Shown here: piece after piece, positions 1 to 8,368 of the stretch
Layout of the letters: each line of letters starts with the position of its first letter
How positions within the stretch are numbered: the stretch's first letter is position 1
From: an uncultured Acetobacteraceae bacterium
Lineage (GTDB): Bacteria; Pseudomonadota; Alphaproteobacteria; Acetobacterales; Acetobacteraceae
Length of the DNA: 64,000 nt
Reading direction: 5' to 3'
NCBI GenBank assembly: GCA_903918315.1
Contig: CAIXEA010000203.1
Location: 1 to 64,000 of the forward strand
The notes under the pieces: model-generated
Database searches by the model: none
Told to the model about the DNA's origin: nothing
What the model saw: only the letters and a program-made list of their open reading frames with translations
Translations under genes and position numbers: made by a program

Positions 1-4
1 AGCC

Positions 5-36
5 GCTTTGTGCCGGGCCATGGCCCGGCACAAAGC
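5..36. repeat. 32-bp perfect palindrome
   Basis: Sixteen bases pair exactly with the next sixteen, centred between positions 20 and 21 (outer GCTTTGTGCC, inner GGGCCA/TGGCCC). The transcript would form a long GC-rich hairpin. It lies before the first gene with no T-run after it, so it may be the terminator of a gene off the left edge or part of a mobile-element end. Confidence 0.75.
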
Positions 37-46
37 ACGAACGAAG

Positions 47-90
47 CGGACAGATCATGAGCTACATAAACCGGACAGATTGATTAGCTA
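47..90. repeat. Two imperfect direct repeats (CGGACAGAT...AGCTA)
   Basis: CGGACAGATCATGAGCTA (47-64) and CGGACAGATTGATTAGCTA (72-90) are 25 bp apart and sit between the palindrome and the first gene. Short repeated units of this kind occur at the ends of some insertion sequences. No transposase is visible here, so an insertion-sequence remnant or end is only a guess. Confidence 0.4.
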
Positions 91-161
91 GCGACAGCAA
101 GGGGGTGGCGCGCCCGGCGGTTCGGCGCGACACTCGCCCGTCCAGGAAGAGAACAACCGCG

Positions 162-1664
162 ATGTCGGAAACCACGAGCGTCCCGGATCGGGCGTTGATC
201 ACAGCCTCGGCTATGCTGGCGATGCTGATGCAGACCCTGGATTCCACCATCGCCAATGTGGCGCTGCCTTATATGCAAGGCAGCATGTCGGCCTCCCGCG
301 ATGAGGTCACCTGGGTTCTGACCTCCTACGTCATTGCCGCCGCCATCATGACCGCGCCCGTCGGCTGGATGGCGGTGCGGTTCGGTCGGCGGCGGCTGTT
401 CATTGGCTGTATCGCGGGGTTCACGGTCACTTCGATGATGTGCGGCGCCGCGCAGACGCTGAATCAGCTGGTGGTGTTTCGTCTGATGCAGGGCATGTGC
501 GGTGCCGCGCTCGCGCCTTTGTCGCAGGCGACCATGCTCGATATTTACCCGTTTTCCCGCCGGGCGCAGGCGATGGCAATCTTTTCCATGGGCGTGACCA
601 TGGGACCGATCATGGGGCCGACATTGGGCGGGTACCTGACGGATTTATACAGTTGGCGCTGGGTGTTTTACGTGAACCTACCGTTCGGCATCCTGGCGAT
701 GACCGGGCTGGCGCTGTTCATGCCGGCGTCCCCCGCGAAGCCGGAGCTGAAATTCAGCTGGTACGGATTCGCCATGCTGGCGCTCGGCGCAGGCGCCTTA
801 CAGATCATGCTCGACCGCGGGCAGGAACTGGACTGGTTTTCGTCCCAGGAAATCTGGATCGAGGCGACTTTGGCCGGTCTGGGCTTCTATCTGTTCATCG
901 TGCATATGTTCACTGCGGACAAGCCGTTCCTGTCACCGGGCCTGTTCAAGGATCGTAATTTCACCTCTGGCATGGTGATGGTGTTCTGCGTGTCGTCGGT
1001 CATGTTGTCGACGGCGGCCTTGCTGGCGCCTTACCTGCAAAATTTGGCAGGATACCCGGTCTATGACGCGGGCCTCGCGCTGGCACCCAGGGGGCTCGGG
1101 ACGATGGTTTCGATGTTCGTGGCCAGCCGGTTGGGCATGAAGGTCGATCAGCGCAAGATCATGGCCGTGGGGCTGCTGACGCTCGGTTGGGCGATGTATG
1201 AAATGAGCAACTGGACTCCTGACGTCACCCAGGCCGAGATGATGCTGGCGCTGGTGCTGCAGGGCTTTTCAATCGGGCTGGTGTTCAACCCGATGTCGGT
1301 GATGGCTTACACTACCCTGTCCCCGACCCTGCGCGGGGAGGGCACGGCCCTGCAATCGCTGTCGCGCAATATTGGTGCCGCGATTGGGATTTCGGTGACA
1401 TCAACCACGCTCACCCGGGGCATTCAGGTGACGCACGCGGATCTGGTGGCGGGGATCACCCCGTTCGATCGGGCATTGCAGGCGGGGGACGCCGCGGGCC
1501 GGGTGCTGGACCCCACGACACGGCATGGGGCGGCGATGTTGGATTCCATGATCAACCACCAGGCGCAGATCATCGCGTTCAATAATGATTTCCGCATGAT
1601 GACGCTGACGATCGTGCCGCCGCTGCTGTTGCTGTTCCTGATGCGGCGGCATGCGCGGGGGTAG
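162..1664 (+). CDS. MFS transporter, DHA2 (EmrB/QacA-like) drug exporter
   Basis: Predicted inner-membrane proton-coupled exporter of 500 residues, the usual length for 14-helix DHA2 carriers. Visible family marks are a first helix with the LDSTIANVALP motif (about residues 24-34), the A-loop VRFGRRR, and the proline/glycine-rich segment GVTMGPIMGPTLGG (antiporter motif C). The start at 162 opens directly on this core, and GGAAGAG lies upstream; a longer reading from 105 adds an arginine-rich tail with no family support. No EmrA-type membrane-fusion partner is adjacent, so export may stop at the periplasm. Substrate unknown. The gene is transcribed away from the left-edge palindrome. Confidence 0.9.
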   Translation: MSETTSVPDRALITASAMLAMLMQTLDSTIANVALPYMQGSMSASRDEVTWVLTSYVIAAAIMTAPVGWMAVRFGRRRLFIGCIAGFTVTSMMCGAAQTLNQLVVFRLMQGMCGAALAPLSQATMLDIYPFSRRAQAMAIFSMGVTMGPIMGPTLGGYLTDLYSWRWVFYVNLPFGILAMTGLALFMPASPAKPELKFSWYGFAMLALGAGALQIMLDRGQELDWFSSQEIWIEATLAGLGFYLFIVHMFTADKPFLSPGLFKDRNFTSGMVMVFCVSSVMLSTAALLAPYLQNLAGYPVYDAGLALAPRGLGTMVSMFVASRLGMKVDQRKIMAVGLLTLGWAMYEMSNWTPDVTQAEMMLALVLQGFSIGLVFNPMSVMAYTTLSPTLRGEGTALQSLSRNIGAAIGISVTSTTLTRGIQVTHADLVAGITPFDRALQAGDAAGRVLDPTTRHGAAMLDSMINHQAQIIAFNNDFRMMTLTIVPPLLLLFLMRRHARG

Positions 1665-1793
1665 CGCCGTTGGACGCGCCACTGCTACGGTGTGAGCGTC
1701 TACGTCTGAAGACAGACACGCTCCCGGGGCGTTTGACGTGCAATTTCACCGGATTGCTGATCGTTGCGCGATTCAGCCTAAACCGGTAAAGCT

Positions 1794-1925
1794 CTAAAGG
1801 CAGAATACGCCGGCCGCGATGCCATACAAATCCATCAGGATCGCGGTCCCGCGCACCGCCCATAGGTAGGTCCCGCCCAATACCAGCACGCTCACCCCGC
1901 CCCAGATACACAGCCGGGGTGTCAT
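1794..1925 (-). CDS. Small membrane protein, 43 residues
   Basis: A short open frame encoding MTPRLCIWGG, a hydrophobic segment with VSVLVLGGTYLWAV, then GTAILMDLYGIAAGVFCL at the C-terminus. It would make one or two short membrane helices. It lies 43 bp downstream of the MFS gene at 1969-3180 on the same strand, so it may be translated from the same transcript. No convincing Shine-Dalgarno is seen. The hydrophobic make-up, intact frame and position between real genes support a gene; I do not recognise a named family and assign no function. Confidence 0.5.
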   Translation of the reverse strand: MTPRLCIWGGVSVLVLGGTYLWAVRGTAILMDLYGIAAGVFCL

Positions 1926-1968
1926 GCCGGACAGCCGGACCGTTGATCCGCCCTTCTCACCCAACCCG

Positions 1969-3180
1969 TCACTCCGCCGCCGCGACCAACATCCGCGCCA
2001 CCGGCCGCTCTTTGATCGGCCAGTTGAACGCCGCCGCTATCAGTCCGAGGCCGGAAGATATCCACCACATCGCATCGTAAGAATGCGTCGCGTCATACAG
2101 AATCCCCGCCATGTACAGCCCCAGGAACGACCCCAACTGGTGCGAAAGGAACACGAAGCCGAACAGCATCGACATCCAGCCCGTGCCGAAGAACGTCGCC
2201 ACCATCGATGAGGTTAGCGGAATGGTTGACAGCCAGAACAGGCCGAGCGTCGCCGAAATCCCGATCACCGTGACCGGCGTCACCGGCATGAAGACAATGG
2301 CGGCGAACAGCACGGCGCGGGCGAAGTAGATGAAGCTCAGCCCCATCCGCTTCTGCATATATTTGCCGGACTTCCCGGCCAGCCAGGTCCCGATGATGTT
2401 CGCGATCCCCACCGACATCAGCGCCCAGACGGCGACCCAGGCGGGTAGGCCCTTGTCCTGCACGTAAGCGGGGAGATGGACGGAATAGAATGATACGTGG
2501 AACCCGCACACGAAGAAGCCAGTGGTCAATAGCCAGAAGCTGGGGAGGGAAAATGCCTCCCGAAAGGCATCGGGCAGGGTCTGGGTGCGCACCACGCCAT
2601 CAGCGCTGACGGGCTTGCCGCGCAGCACCACCGCCATCGGCACCATCGCGGTGCCGGTGATGGCCAGGGCGATCAGGCTGGTTTTCCAGCCCAGCGCCTC
2701 AATCAGCAGATGCGCATAGGGGAAGGCGAGGAAGCCGCCGATCCCGGCGGACATCCCGAGGGAGGCGATGGCGGCGGTGCGCCTCTCCGCCGGCACCGCG
2801 CGGCTGACCGCGCCCACCAAAGCAGTGATGCCGGTGCCGCTGACGCCGAGGCCCAGCAACACGCCGCTCACCATCAGTCCCGTGCTGCTCTGTGCCATGC
2901 CCATGACGACAAGGCCCGCTAGGGTGCAGAGCGCGGCGGAGGCGATCACCCGCCCGGCGCCATACCGATCCGCGATTGCGCCCGACAAGGCAGCGCCCAG
3001 GCCCCAGACGAGATTGGCAAGACCCATGGCGTTGGAAAACGGCTCCCGTCCGATGCCGAGGTCCTGCGTGACCGGGCGCAGATAGAGGCCCATGACCTGA
3101 CGCAGCCCCATCGCCATGCCGACGATACAGCCGGCTGCCAGCAGAATCAGCCAGACTGGCCGCGGTTTGGTTGGGTTCAT
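1969..3180 (-). CDS. MFS transporter, 12-helix (OFA/monocarboxylate-like)
   Basis: A 403-residue secondary transporter predicted in the inner membrane. Its N-terminus (WLILLAAGCIVGMAMGLRQV) is the first helix, followed by GLANLVWGLGAALSGAIADRYGAGRV, the conserved MFS loop. General layout recalls carriers of carboxylates such as the oxalate/formate group, but no substrate residue can be read. The gene diverges from the MarR-type regulator at 3236 with only 55 bp between starts, and an inverted repeat lies in that gap, so regulation by that protein is plausible. Confidence 0.85.
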   Translation of the reverse strand: MNPTKPRPVWLILLAAGCIVGMAMGLRQVMGLYLRPVTQDLGIGREPFSNAMGLANLVWGLGAALSGAIADRYGAGRVIASAALCTLAGLVVMGMAQSSTGLMVSGVLLGLGVSGTGITALVGAVSRAVPAERRTAAIASLGMSAGIGGFLAFPYAHLLIEALGWKTSLIALAITGTAMVPMAVVLRGKPVSADGVVRTQTLPDAFREAFSLPSFWLLTTGFFVCGFHVSFYSVHLPAYVQDKGLPAWVAVWALMSVGIANIIGTWLAGKSGKYMQKRMGLSFIYFARAVLFAAIVFMPVTPVTVIGISATLGLFWLSTIPLTSSMVATFFGTGWMSMLFGFVFLSHQLGSFLGLYMAGILYDATHSYDAMWWISSGLGLIAAAFNWPIKERPVARMLVAAAE

Positions 3181-3201
3181 GATCGGGACTCCCGGATGTT
3201 G

Positions 3202-3216
3202 ACGGGTTGGACCCGT
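3202..3216. promoter_or_regulatory. Inverted repeat in divergent promoter, candidate MarR operator
   Basis: ACGGGT-TGG-ACCCGT is a perfect 6-bp inverted repeat with a 3-base spacer, midway between the divergent starts of the MFS gene (3180) and the MarR gene (3236). MarR proteins usually bind such palindromes in shared promoters. The assignment is by position only. Confidence 0.4.
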
Positions 3217-3235
3217 GGGTGAATAATAAGGGCAT

Positions 3236-3865
3236 ATGAGTGTAAATCAACCAACCTCTCCAGGGCTTCCACCGCTGGAACCACGGATGCCGAACGACGT
3301 GGCCGAGGACCCTGTTGTGGCGGCCGTTCCTCTGCCCACCCGCCATTTGAACCCACGCGTTCGTTCCAACCCCGTCAGCCAAGGCGTGGGTGTGGACCTG
3401 TTTCAGCAGGGCCGTACAGCCAGCCTTCCCCCAGCGACCGTCGCATCCCCCTGCAATTGCCACGCACTGCGCCAAGCTGTGCGCCGCGTGACGCAGTTGT
3501 ACGACCATGCGCTCGCCCCCACCGGCCTGCGGGTCACCCAATTCTCTCTGCTGGCGCATCTCCGCGACTCCGGACCGATCACCCTGAAGGCCCTGGCGGG
3601 ATTGCTGGTGATGGACCGCGCGACCATCGGCCATAATCTGCGTCCGCTGGAAGCGCAGGGCCTGATCGCCCTGACCGTTGGCCCCGACCGCCGCAGCCGA
3701 CTCGTGCAACTGACGGAGGACGGTATGGCCCGCCTGCGCGCGGCCCGCCCCCTTTGGAAACAGGCGCAGACCCGGTTCGAAACCGCCTATGGTACCGAAG
3801 CGTCCTCAGCCCTGCGGGAGACCATGGTCAACATCGCCCATACCGATTTCGGGGTGCCCGCCTGA
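3236..3865 (+). CDS. MarR-family transcriptional regulator
   Basis: Winged-helix DNA-binding regulator. The MarR core runs from about residue 72 (CNCHALRQAVRRVTQLYDHA) through the recognition region LLVMDRATIGHNLRPLEAQG and the wing VGPDRRSRLVQL to the C-terminal dimer helix. MarR proteins are usually 140-170 residues; here the first ~70 residues are proline-rich with no family match. The frame can start at 3236 (AAGGG upstream), at ATG 3287, or at GTG near 3386/3392, so the true N-terminus is uncertain. The CNCHALRQA opening with two cysteines is seen in several MarR proteins and could sense oxidants, which is inference. Likely controls the divergent MFS gene. Confidence 0.82.
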   Translation: MSVNQPTSPGLPPLEPRMPNDVAEDPVVAAVPLPTRHLNPRVRSNPVSQGVGVDLFQQGRTASLPPATVASPCNCHALRQAVRRVTQLYDHALAPTGLRVTQFSLLAHLRDSGPITLKALAGLLVMDRATIGHNLRPLEAQGLIALTVGPDRRSRLVQLTEDGMARLRAARPLWKQAQTRFETAYGTEASSALRETMVNIAHTDFGVPA

Positions 3866-3932
3866 TCTTCCCGTTGCACGTCCGGCGTGAAGCAAGTACG
3901 CAGGCAGGGACCGCTGGGATACCGGAGCAAGC

Positions 3933-5078
3933 ATGGATCAGTCCCTCGCCGACAGGCTGACGGCATGGCGCCGCCATCTGCACGCCAATCCCGAACTGAC
4001 CTTGCAGGAGGCAAACACATCATTGTTCGTGCAGGAGAAACTGCGCGAACTGGGCGTGCCCTTCGTCGCCGGCGTCGGCGGGCATGGTGTGGTCGCGACC
4101 ATCGCACGTGGGTCGTCGAACCGCAGTGTCGGGCTGCGCGCCGATATGGACGCGCTCCCCATCCTGGAAACCTCGGGCGCGCTGCATAGCTCGCGCAATC
4201 CCGGGGTGATGCATGCCTGCGGCCATGACGGTCACACTACCTCGCTGCTAGGCGCGGCCGCGCTGCTGAGCCAGGATCCCAACTGGTCCGGCACGGTGCA
4301 ACTGGTCTTCCAGCCGGCCGAAGAAGGCGGCGGCGGCGCCAAGAGCATGATCGCCGACGGCTTGTTCGAGCGTTTTCCGATGGAGCGCATTTTCGGCTAC
4401 CATAATTGGCCCGGTCTCGATGCCGGCGCCGTGGCGGTGCATAACGGCCCGGTCATGGCCGCCGGCAACAGGCTGATCTTCACGATTACCGGCCACGGTG
4501 GCCACGCCGCGCTGCCGCATCTGACCCGCGACCCGATGATCGCGGCGGCGCATCTGACTCTGGCGCTGCAATCCATCGTCTCACGCAATGTCGATCCGCT
4601 CGACAGTGCTGTCATCACCATCGGCATCATCCAGGCCGGCACCGCCGCCAATCAGGTGCCCGGCGAAGTGCAGATGCGCGGCACCATGCGCACCCTGAGT
4701 GATGGCGTCCGCGATGCCGTCGAAGCGGCCATCCACCGTGTCGCCGCCGGGGTCGCGTTGACCTGCCAGGTCGAGATCGACGTCCAGATCCCCCGCGGCA
4801 ATCCCGTGACCCTGAACACCCCGGCCGAACGTGAGATCGCTGCTGAAGCGGTCCTCGAAGCCGGCCTGCCGCTCCGTCGCGATATGCTGCCCGCCATGAC
4901 CGGGGAGGATTTCGCCTGGTATCTCCACCGCCGCCCCGGCGCCTTCGTCTGGATCGGTAATGGTTCCGCCGCCGGCGGGCAGGAATTGCATAACGCCAAC
5001 TACGATTTCAACGACGACATCCTGCCGGCCGCTTCGGGCTTCCTGGCCGGGGTGGCGAAGCGCGCCTTGCGCGACTGA
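3933..5078 (+). CDS. M20 metallo-amidohydrolase (hippurate hydrolase/AbgB-like)
   Basis: Cytosolic zinc- or manganese-dependent amidohydrolase of the M20D group, which removes acyl groups from amino acids or cleaves similar amides. At 381 residues it has full family length. Motifs include GLRADMDALPI (residues 68-78), HACGHDGHT with the metal-ligand cysteine C96 and H98, and PAEEGGGGA with catalytic E130/E131; the dimerisation domain starts near residue 185 (GHGGHAALPH). It is followed by a GC hairpin (5083-5105) and then argC. Substrate is not readable; an indole-acetyl, benzoyl or N-acetyl amino acid is possible. Confidence 0.9.
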   Translation: MDQSLADRLTAWRRHLHANPELTLQEANTSLFVQEKLRELGVPFVAGVGGHGVVATIARGSSNRSVGLRADMDALPILETSGALHSSRNPGVMHACGHDGHTTSLLGAAALLSQDPNWSGTVQLVFQPAEEGGGGAKSMIADGLFERFPMERIFGYHNWPGLDAGAVAVHNGPVMAAGNRLIFTITGHGGHAALPHLTRDPMIAAAHLTLALQSIVSRNVDPLDSAVITIGIIQAGTAANQVPGEVQMRGTMRTLSDGVRDAVEAAIHRVAAGVALTCQVEIDVQIPRGNPVTLNTPAEREIAAEAVLEAGLPLRRDMLPAMTGEDFAWYLHRRPGAFVWIGNGSAAGGQELHNANYDFNDDILPAASGFLAGVAKRALRD

Positions 5079-5082
5079 GCCC

Positions 5083-5105
5083 GCGCGGGGATAGCTGCCC
5101 CGCGC
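5083..5105 (+). terminator. GC-rich hairpin after the M20 gene
   Basis: GCGCGGGG (5083-5090) pairs with CCCCGCGC (5098-5105) across a 7-base loop, five bases after the M20 stop codon. There is no clear T-run, so it may be an imperfect intrinsic terminator or a transcript-stabilising hairpin. Confidence 0.45.
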
Positions 5106-5169
5106 CATTCCCCCCTTGCAAACGCGGACCCGGACTAACACCATCGGTGGTGCGAAAGGAGAGCCAATC

Positions 5170-6093
5170 ATGGCGCATGGAACGGTATTCATCGACGGCG
5201 AGTCCGGCACGACCGGCCTGGGGATCCGAGAGCGGCTGCTTGCCATTCCCGAAGTCACGCTGAAGAGCCTGCCGTCCGAGCGACGCCGTGATCCGGCCGC
5301 GCGCCGTGACCTCATGGCCGAAGTGGATTTGGTGGTGCTCTGTCTGCCTGATGACGCGGCCAAGGAGTCTTCCGCCATGGCGGCCAGCCTCGGCAATGCC
5401 GCGCCCAAGGTGCTGGACGCCAGCACTGCGCACCGGGTCGATCCGGACTGGGTCTATGGCTTCGCGGAGATGATGCCCGGCCAGGCTGAGCGTATCGCCG
5501 CGGCCAACAATGTCGCCAATCCCGGCTGCTACCCGACCGGTGGCATCGGCCTGATCCGGCCGCTGGTCGATGCGGGCGTTCTGCCGCTCGATTACCCCGT
5601 CACCATCAATGCCGTGTCCGGCTATTCCGGCGGCGGCAAGGCGATGATCCAGGATCACGAAAGCACCGGCGGCCCGGCCTTCGAACTCTATGGCCTGAAG
5701 CTGGAGCATAAGCATGTGCCGGAAACCCAGCTTTATGGCGGGCTGACCCGTCGACCGATCTTCGTACCGTCCGTGGGGCATTTTCGGCAGGGAATGCTGG
5801 TGTCGATTCCGCTGCACCTTGATACGCTCAACGGCAAGCCGACGGGTGCGGATCTGCGGGCCATTCTGGAAGGGCGCTACGCCGGATCCCGTCTGGTCAA
5901 GGTCATGCCGCCGCAAGCCGATGGCAAGTTGGAGCCGGAGGCGCTGAACAACACCGACCTGTTGGAGCTTTATGTCCATGCCAATGAGACCCACCGCCAA
6001 GCCATCCTGGTCGCGCGGCTGGATAACCTCGGCAAGGGCGCGTCCGGCGCGGCGGTGCAGAATATCGGCCTGATGCTGGGGCTTGGGGCATGA
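5170..6093 (+). CDS. argC: N-acetyl-gamma-glutamyl-phosphate reductase (type 2 ArgC)
   Basis: Third enzyme of arginine synthesis: NADPH-dependent reduction of N-acetyl-glutamyl phosphate to the semialdehyde, in the cytosol. The 307-residue length and the [17 protein letters not shown] nucleotide-binding start mark the short type-2 form. The active-site cysteine is C120 in [18 protein letters not shown] and [10 protein letters not shown] follow. Start at 5170 is preceded by AAAGGAG; a start at 5116 would add an unrelated tail. The stop overlaps the next start by four bases, so translational coupling with the carbonic-anhydrase-like gene is likely. No other arg genes are in the window. Confidence 0.95.
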   Translation: MAHGTVFIDGESGTTGLGIRERLLAIPEVTLKSLPSERRRDPAARRDLMAEVDLVVLCLPDDAAKESSAMAASLGNAAPKVLDASTAHRVDPDWVYGFAEMMPGQAERIAAANNVANPGCYPTGGIGLIRPLVDAGVLPLDYPVTINAVSGYSGGGKAMIQDHESTGGPAFELYGLKLEHKHVPETQLYGGLTRRPIFVPSVGHFRQGMLVSIPLHLDTLNGKPTGADLRAILEGRYAGSRLVKVMPPQADGKLEPEALNNTDLLELYVHANETHRQAILVARLDNLGKGASGAAVQNIGLMLGLGA

Positions 6094-6644
6094 CCGACCT
6101 GCCTTATGGCGGGTTCGGCCCGATTTTCGAATATGAGGGCATCATCCCCAAGATTGCCCCCGATGCCTTCATCGCCCCCACCGCGGCGGTGATTGGCGAC
6201 GTCGAGGTCGGGTCCGAAACCGGCATCTGGTTTCACTGCCTGGTGCGTGGCGACATGGGCATCATCCGCATTGGCGCGCGCACCAATATCCAGGACGGTA
6301 CCGTGATCCATGTCGATTCTGGCGGCATGGACACCCATATCGGCGACGACGTGACCGTGGGCCACAACGCGGTAATCCACGCCTGCACCCTGAAAAACCG
6401 CGCCTTCGTCGGCATCAGCGCGACGGTGCTGGATGGCGCGGTGATCGAAGAAGGCGGCATGCTCGGCGCCGGTGGCCTGCTGACGCCAGGCAAGGTGATT
6501 GGCCCCAACGAGCTATGGACCGGTTCACCGGCGAAATTGCGCCGCGTGATGGATGCTGACGAGCAGGAAAAATTCGCCCGCAATGCAAGGGTTTACCGTG
6601 ATTTGGCGGTGCGATTCCGGACGCGGTTTCGGTCGGTGGAATAG
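6090..6644 (+). CDS. Gamma-carbonic anhydrase family protein (YrdA/CaiE-like)
   Basis: Left-handed beta-helix trimer protein of 184 residues built of hexapeptide repeats (for example [20 protein letters not shown]). The three zinc-ligand histidines of the gamma class are in place: H74 (VIHVD), H92 and H97 (GHNAVIH). Many relatives show weak or no CO2-hydrating activity, so the catalytic role is unproven. Start overlaps argC as ATGA, and joint transcription with argC is expected. It is followed at once by the repeat-bounded GxxExxY segment. Confidence 0.88.
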   Translation: MTDLPYGGFGPIFEYEGIIPKIAPDAFIAPTAAVIGDVEVGSETGIWFHCLVRGDMGIIRIGARTNIQDGTVIHVDSGGMDTHIGDDVTVGHNAVIHACTLKNRAFVGISATVLDGAVIEEGGMLGAGGLLTPGKVIGPNELWTGSPAKLRRVMDADEQEKFARNARVYRDLAVRFRTRFRSVE

Positions 6645-6666
6645 GTCGGGTTTGTGCGGTGGGATG

Positions 6667-6711
6667 TTTTTTTGACACTGATAAAAACCGATTAACACCG
6701 ACAAAAATCGA
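6667..6711. repeat. Left flanking repeat of the GxxExxY cassette
   Basis: A T7 run followed by loosely repeated GAT(A/T)AA...CCGAT units (CTGATAAAAACCGATTAAC...). The right-hand sequence 7083-7122, read on the minus strand, starts with the same T7 and has the same CACxGATxAA layout: I count 26 identical bases in a 39-base gapless alignment. The copies therefore face each other like terminal inverted repeats. Confidence 0.5.
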
Positions 6712-6730
6712 CGGTCCGCCGATGAGGGGC

Positions 6731-7108
6731 TCAGGCGGCTATCCGTTTTATTTCCAGCCGTGATTTGCCGAAATTTATGAGCATGCATAGCCGTTTATTG
6801 GTGGTTCTGAGGTAATTCAGGTATTGGGCTTGGTGTTCGGGGCCGAGGGCTTTGGCGGTTTTCAATTCGACAATAATCTGATCTTCGATCAGGAAATCGG
6901 CGACGAATTCGCCGATAATAATGTCATCATACGGCACACCCATCTTACGCTGCGCCATCACGGCCAATTCCGCCTCGCGTATCTCATGCGCCAGCGCATT
7001 GCCGTTAACCTTTTCCGGAAACCCCACGCCCAGCGTATCGGTCACCCTGAACGCGCAGCCGATGATACGCGCGGTCACACCGTTCAATCGATTCTTATCC
7101 GTGTTCAT
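6731..7108 (-). CDS. GxxExxY family protein (PD-(D/E)XK-like)
   Basis: A 125-residue protein of the GxxExxY family, a nuclease-fold group of unknown role. The naming motif is seen as GFPEKVN (residues 29-35), so the terminal tyrosine is asparagine here. A PD-(D/E)XK-like core is visible: D71 in VADFLI, then VELK with E81 and K83, then Q94 in AQYLNYL. The start at 7108 opens inside the right flanking repeat, so the first codons (MNTDKN) are repeat-encoded. The gene is flanked on both sides by related sequences in opposite orientation, is more AT-rich than its neighbours, and looks like a transferred cassette. Function unknown. Confidence 0.8.
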   Translation of the reverse strand: MNTDKNRLNGVTARIIGCAFRVTDTLGVGFPEKVNGNALAHEIREAELAVMAQRKMGVPYDDIIIGEFVADFLIEDQIIVELKTAKALGPEHQAQYLNYLRTTNKRLCMLINFGKSRLEIKRIAA

Positions 7109-7122
7109 CCGTGGTAAAAAAA
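7083..7122. repeat. Right flanking repeat of the GxxExxY cassette
   Basis: On the minus strand this reads T7, then ACCACGGATGAACACGGATAAGAATCGA, a tract with two CACGGAT units. It faces the related tract at 6667-6711. It also supplies the start codon and first residues of the GxxExxY gene. Confidence 0.5.
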
Positions 7123-7190
7123 TAGGCGGGTCCAAACGCAAGAACTGCGCCCAGACCCGCCCTTCCTCACCACAAACCGTAAGGCAACCG

Positions 7191-8345
7191 TTAACGCCCG
7201 ATAATCCGCCGCGCGATCGCCATCCGGTGCACTTCCGACGGGCCTTCATAGACCCGCATGGTGCGGACCTTCTGCGCCATCAATTGCAGGGGCAGCTCTT
7301 TTGCCACGCCCATCGCACCGAAAGACTGTTGCGCATGATCCACGATCTCCGTCGCCATTTCGGTGCCGTAGAGTTTGATCATCGACGCCTCGGTGCGCAC
7401 GTCCTTGCCAGCGTCGGCTTTCGCCGCGGCATCGTAGACCATCAGCCGGCAGGCATGGATCTTGGTCGCCGCATCAGCAATCCACCACTGAATCGCCTGC
7501 CGATCGGCCAAGCGTTGCCCGAAGGTGACGCGCTGCTTGGTGTGATCGACCATCATATCCAACGCGCGGCGGGACATGCCGATGCACCAGGCGCCCATCT
7601 GCAGGCGGCGCACCGTCAGGCGCAATTGCATCGGGGCGTAACCCTTGCCTTCCACGCCGAGGATCTGGGTGGCGGGGATGCGACAATCCTCGAACACCAG
7701 TTCGTAGGTGCGTTGGCCGCCGATCATGGGGATTTCGCGCTCGATGATGAAGCCTTTGGTACCGCGTTCGACGATGAAGGCGGTGACGCCGTCGGCGCGC
7801 TTGCCTTCGCCAGTGCGGGCCATGACGATGACGAAATCGGCTTTCGGCACCCGGCTGACCCAGATCTTGCGGCCGTTGATGACCCAGTCGTTGCCATCCT
7901 TCACCGCGCGGGTGGTCATCCCGGCGGGGTCGCCGCCGGCCCCGGGCTCGGAAATGGCGATGGCGGAATGCGCTTCACCGCGGGCATAGGGGTCGAGGTA
8001 TTTCTTCTTCTGCTCATCATTCGCCACTGCGATCAGCATGTGCAGGTTGGGGCTGTCGGGCGGGAAGGTGAAAGGCACGCAAGTGCGGCCCTGTTCCTCA
8101 TAGACGCCCATCAGCGCGGTATAGGGCAGGTTGGCGCCGCCATATTCTTCCGGGACGTCCAGGCCCCACAGGCCCAGTTCCTTGCACTTCGCGAGCAATT
8201 CCGCTTCCTGTTCCGCCGGTAGGCCGGACGACTGGCCCGACGCTTCGCGCGCCAGGGTCAGCTTTTCCAGGGGCATCACATCGCGTTCGATGAATTTGGC
8301 CACAAGCTCCTGCAGCATGCGGTGTTCTTCGGGGAGTTCGAACAT
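7191..8345 (-). CDS. Acyl-CoA dehydrogenase
   Basis: FAD enzyme that introduces a trans-2 double bond in an acyl-CoA and passes electrons to ETF. At 384 residues it is full length: N-terminal helices, the AISEPGAGGDPAGM flavin/substrate segment (residues 133-146), the VTFGQRLADRQAIQ helix, and a C-terminal RVYEGPSEVHR whose glutamate is the usual catalytic base. It starts 23 bp after the transglutaminase gene on the same strand, so it may be the last gene of the amidoligase operon, although its chemistry has no obvious tie to it. Chain-length preference cannot be read. Confidence 0.92.
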   Translation of the reverse strand: MFELPEEHRMLQELVAKFIERDVMPLEKLTLAREASGQSSGLPAEQEAELLAKCKELGLWGLDVPEEYGGANLPYTALMGVYEEQGRTCVPFTFPPDSPNLHMLIAVANDEQKKKYLDPYARGEAHSAIAISEPGAGGDPAGMTTRAVKDGNDWVINGRKIWVSRVPKADFVIVMARTGEGKRADGVTAFIVERGTKGFIIEREIPMIGGQRTYELVFEDCRIPATQILGVEGKGYAPMQLRLTVRRLQMGAWCIGMSRRALDMMVDHTKQRVTFGQRLADRQAIQWWIADAATKIHACRLMVYDAAAKADAGKDVRTEASMIKLYGTEMATEIVDHAQQSFGAMGVAKELPLQLMAQKVRTMRVYEGPSEVHRMAIARRIIGR

Positions 8346-8368
8346 CGTTTCGTCCTTCGTTAGATGGA

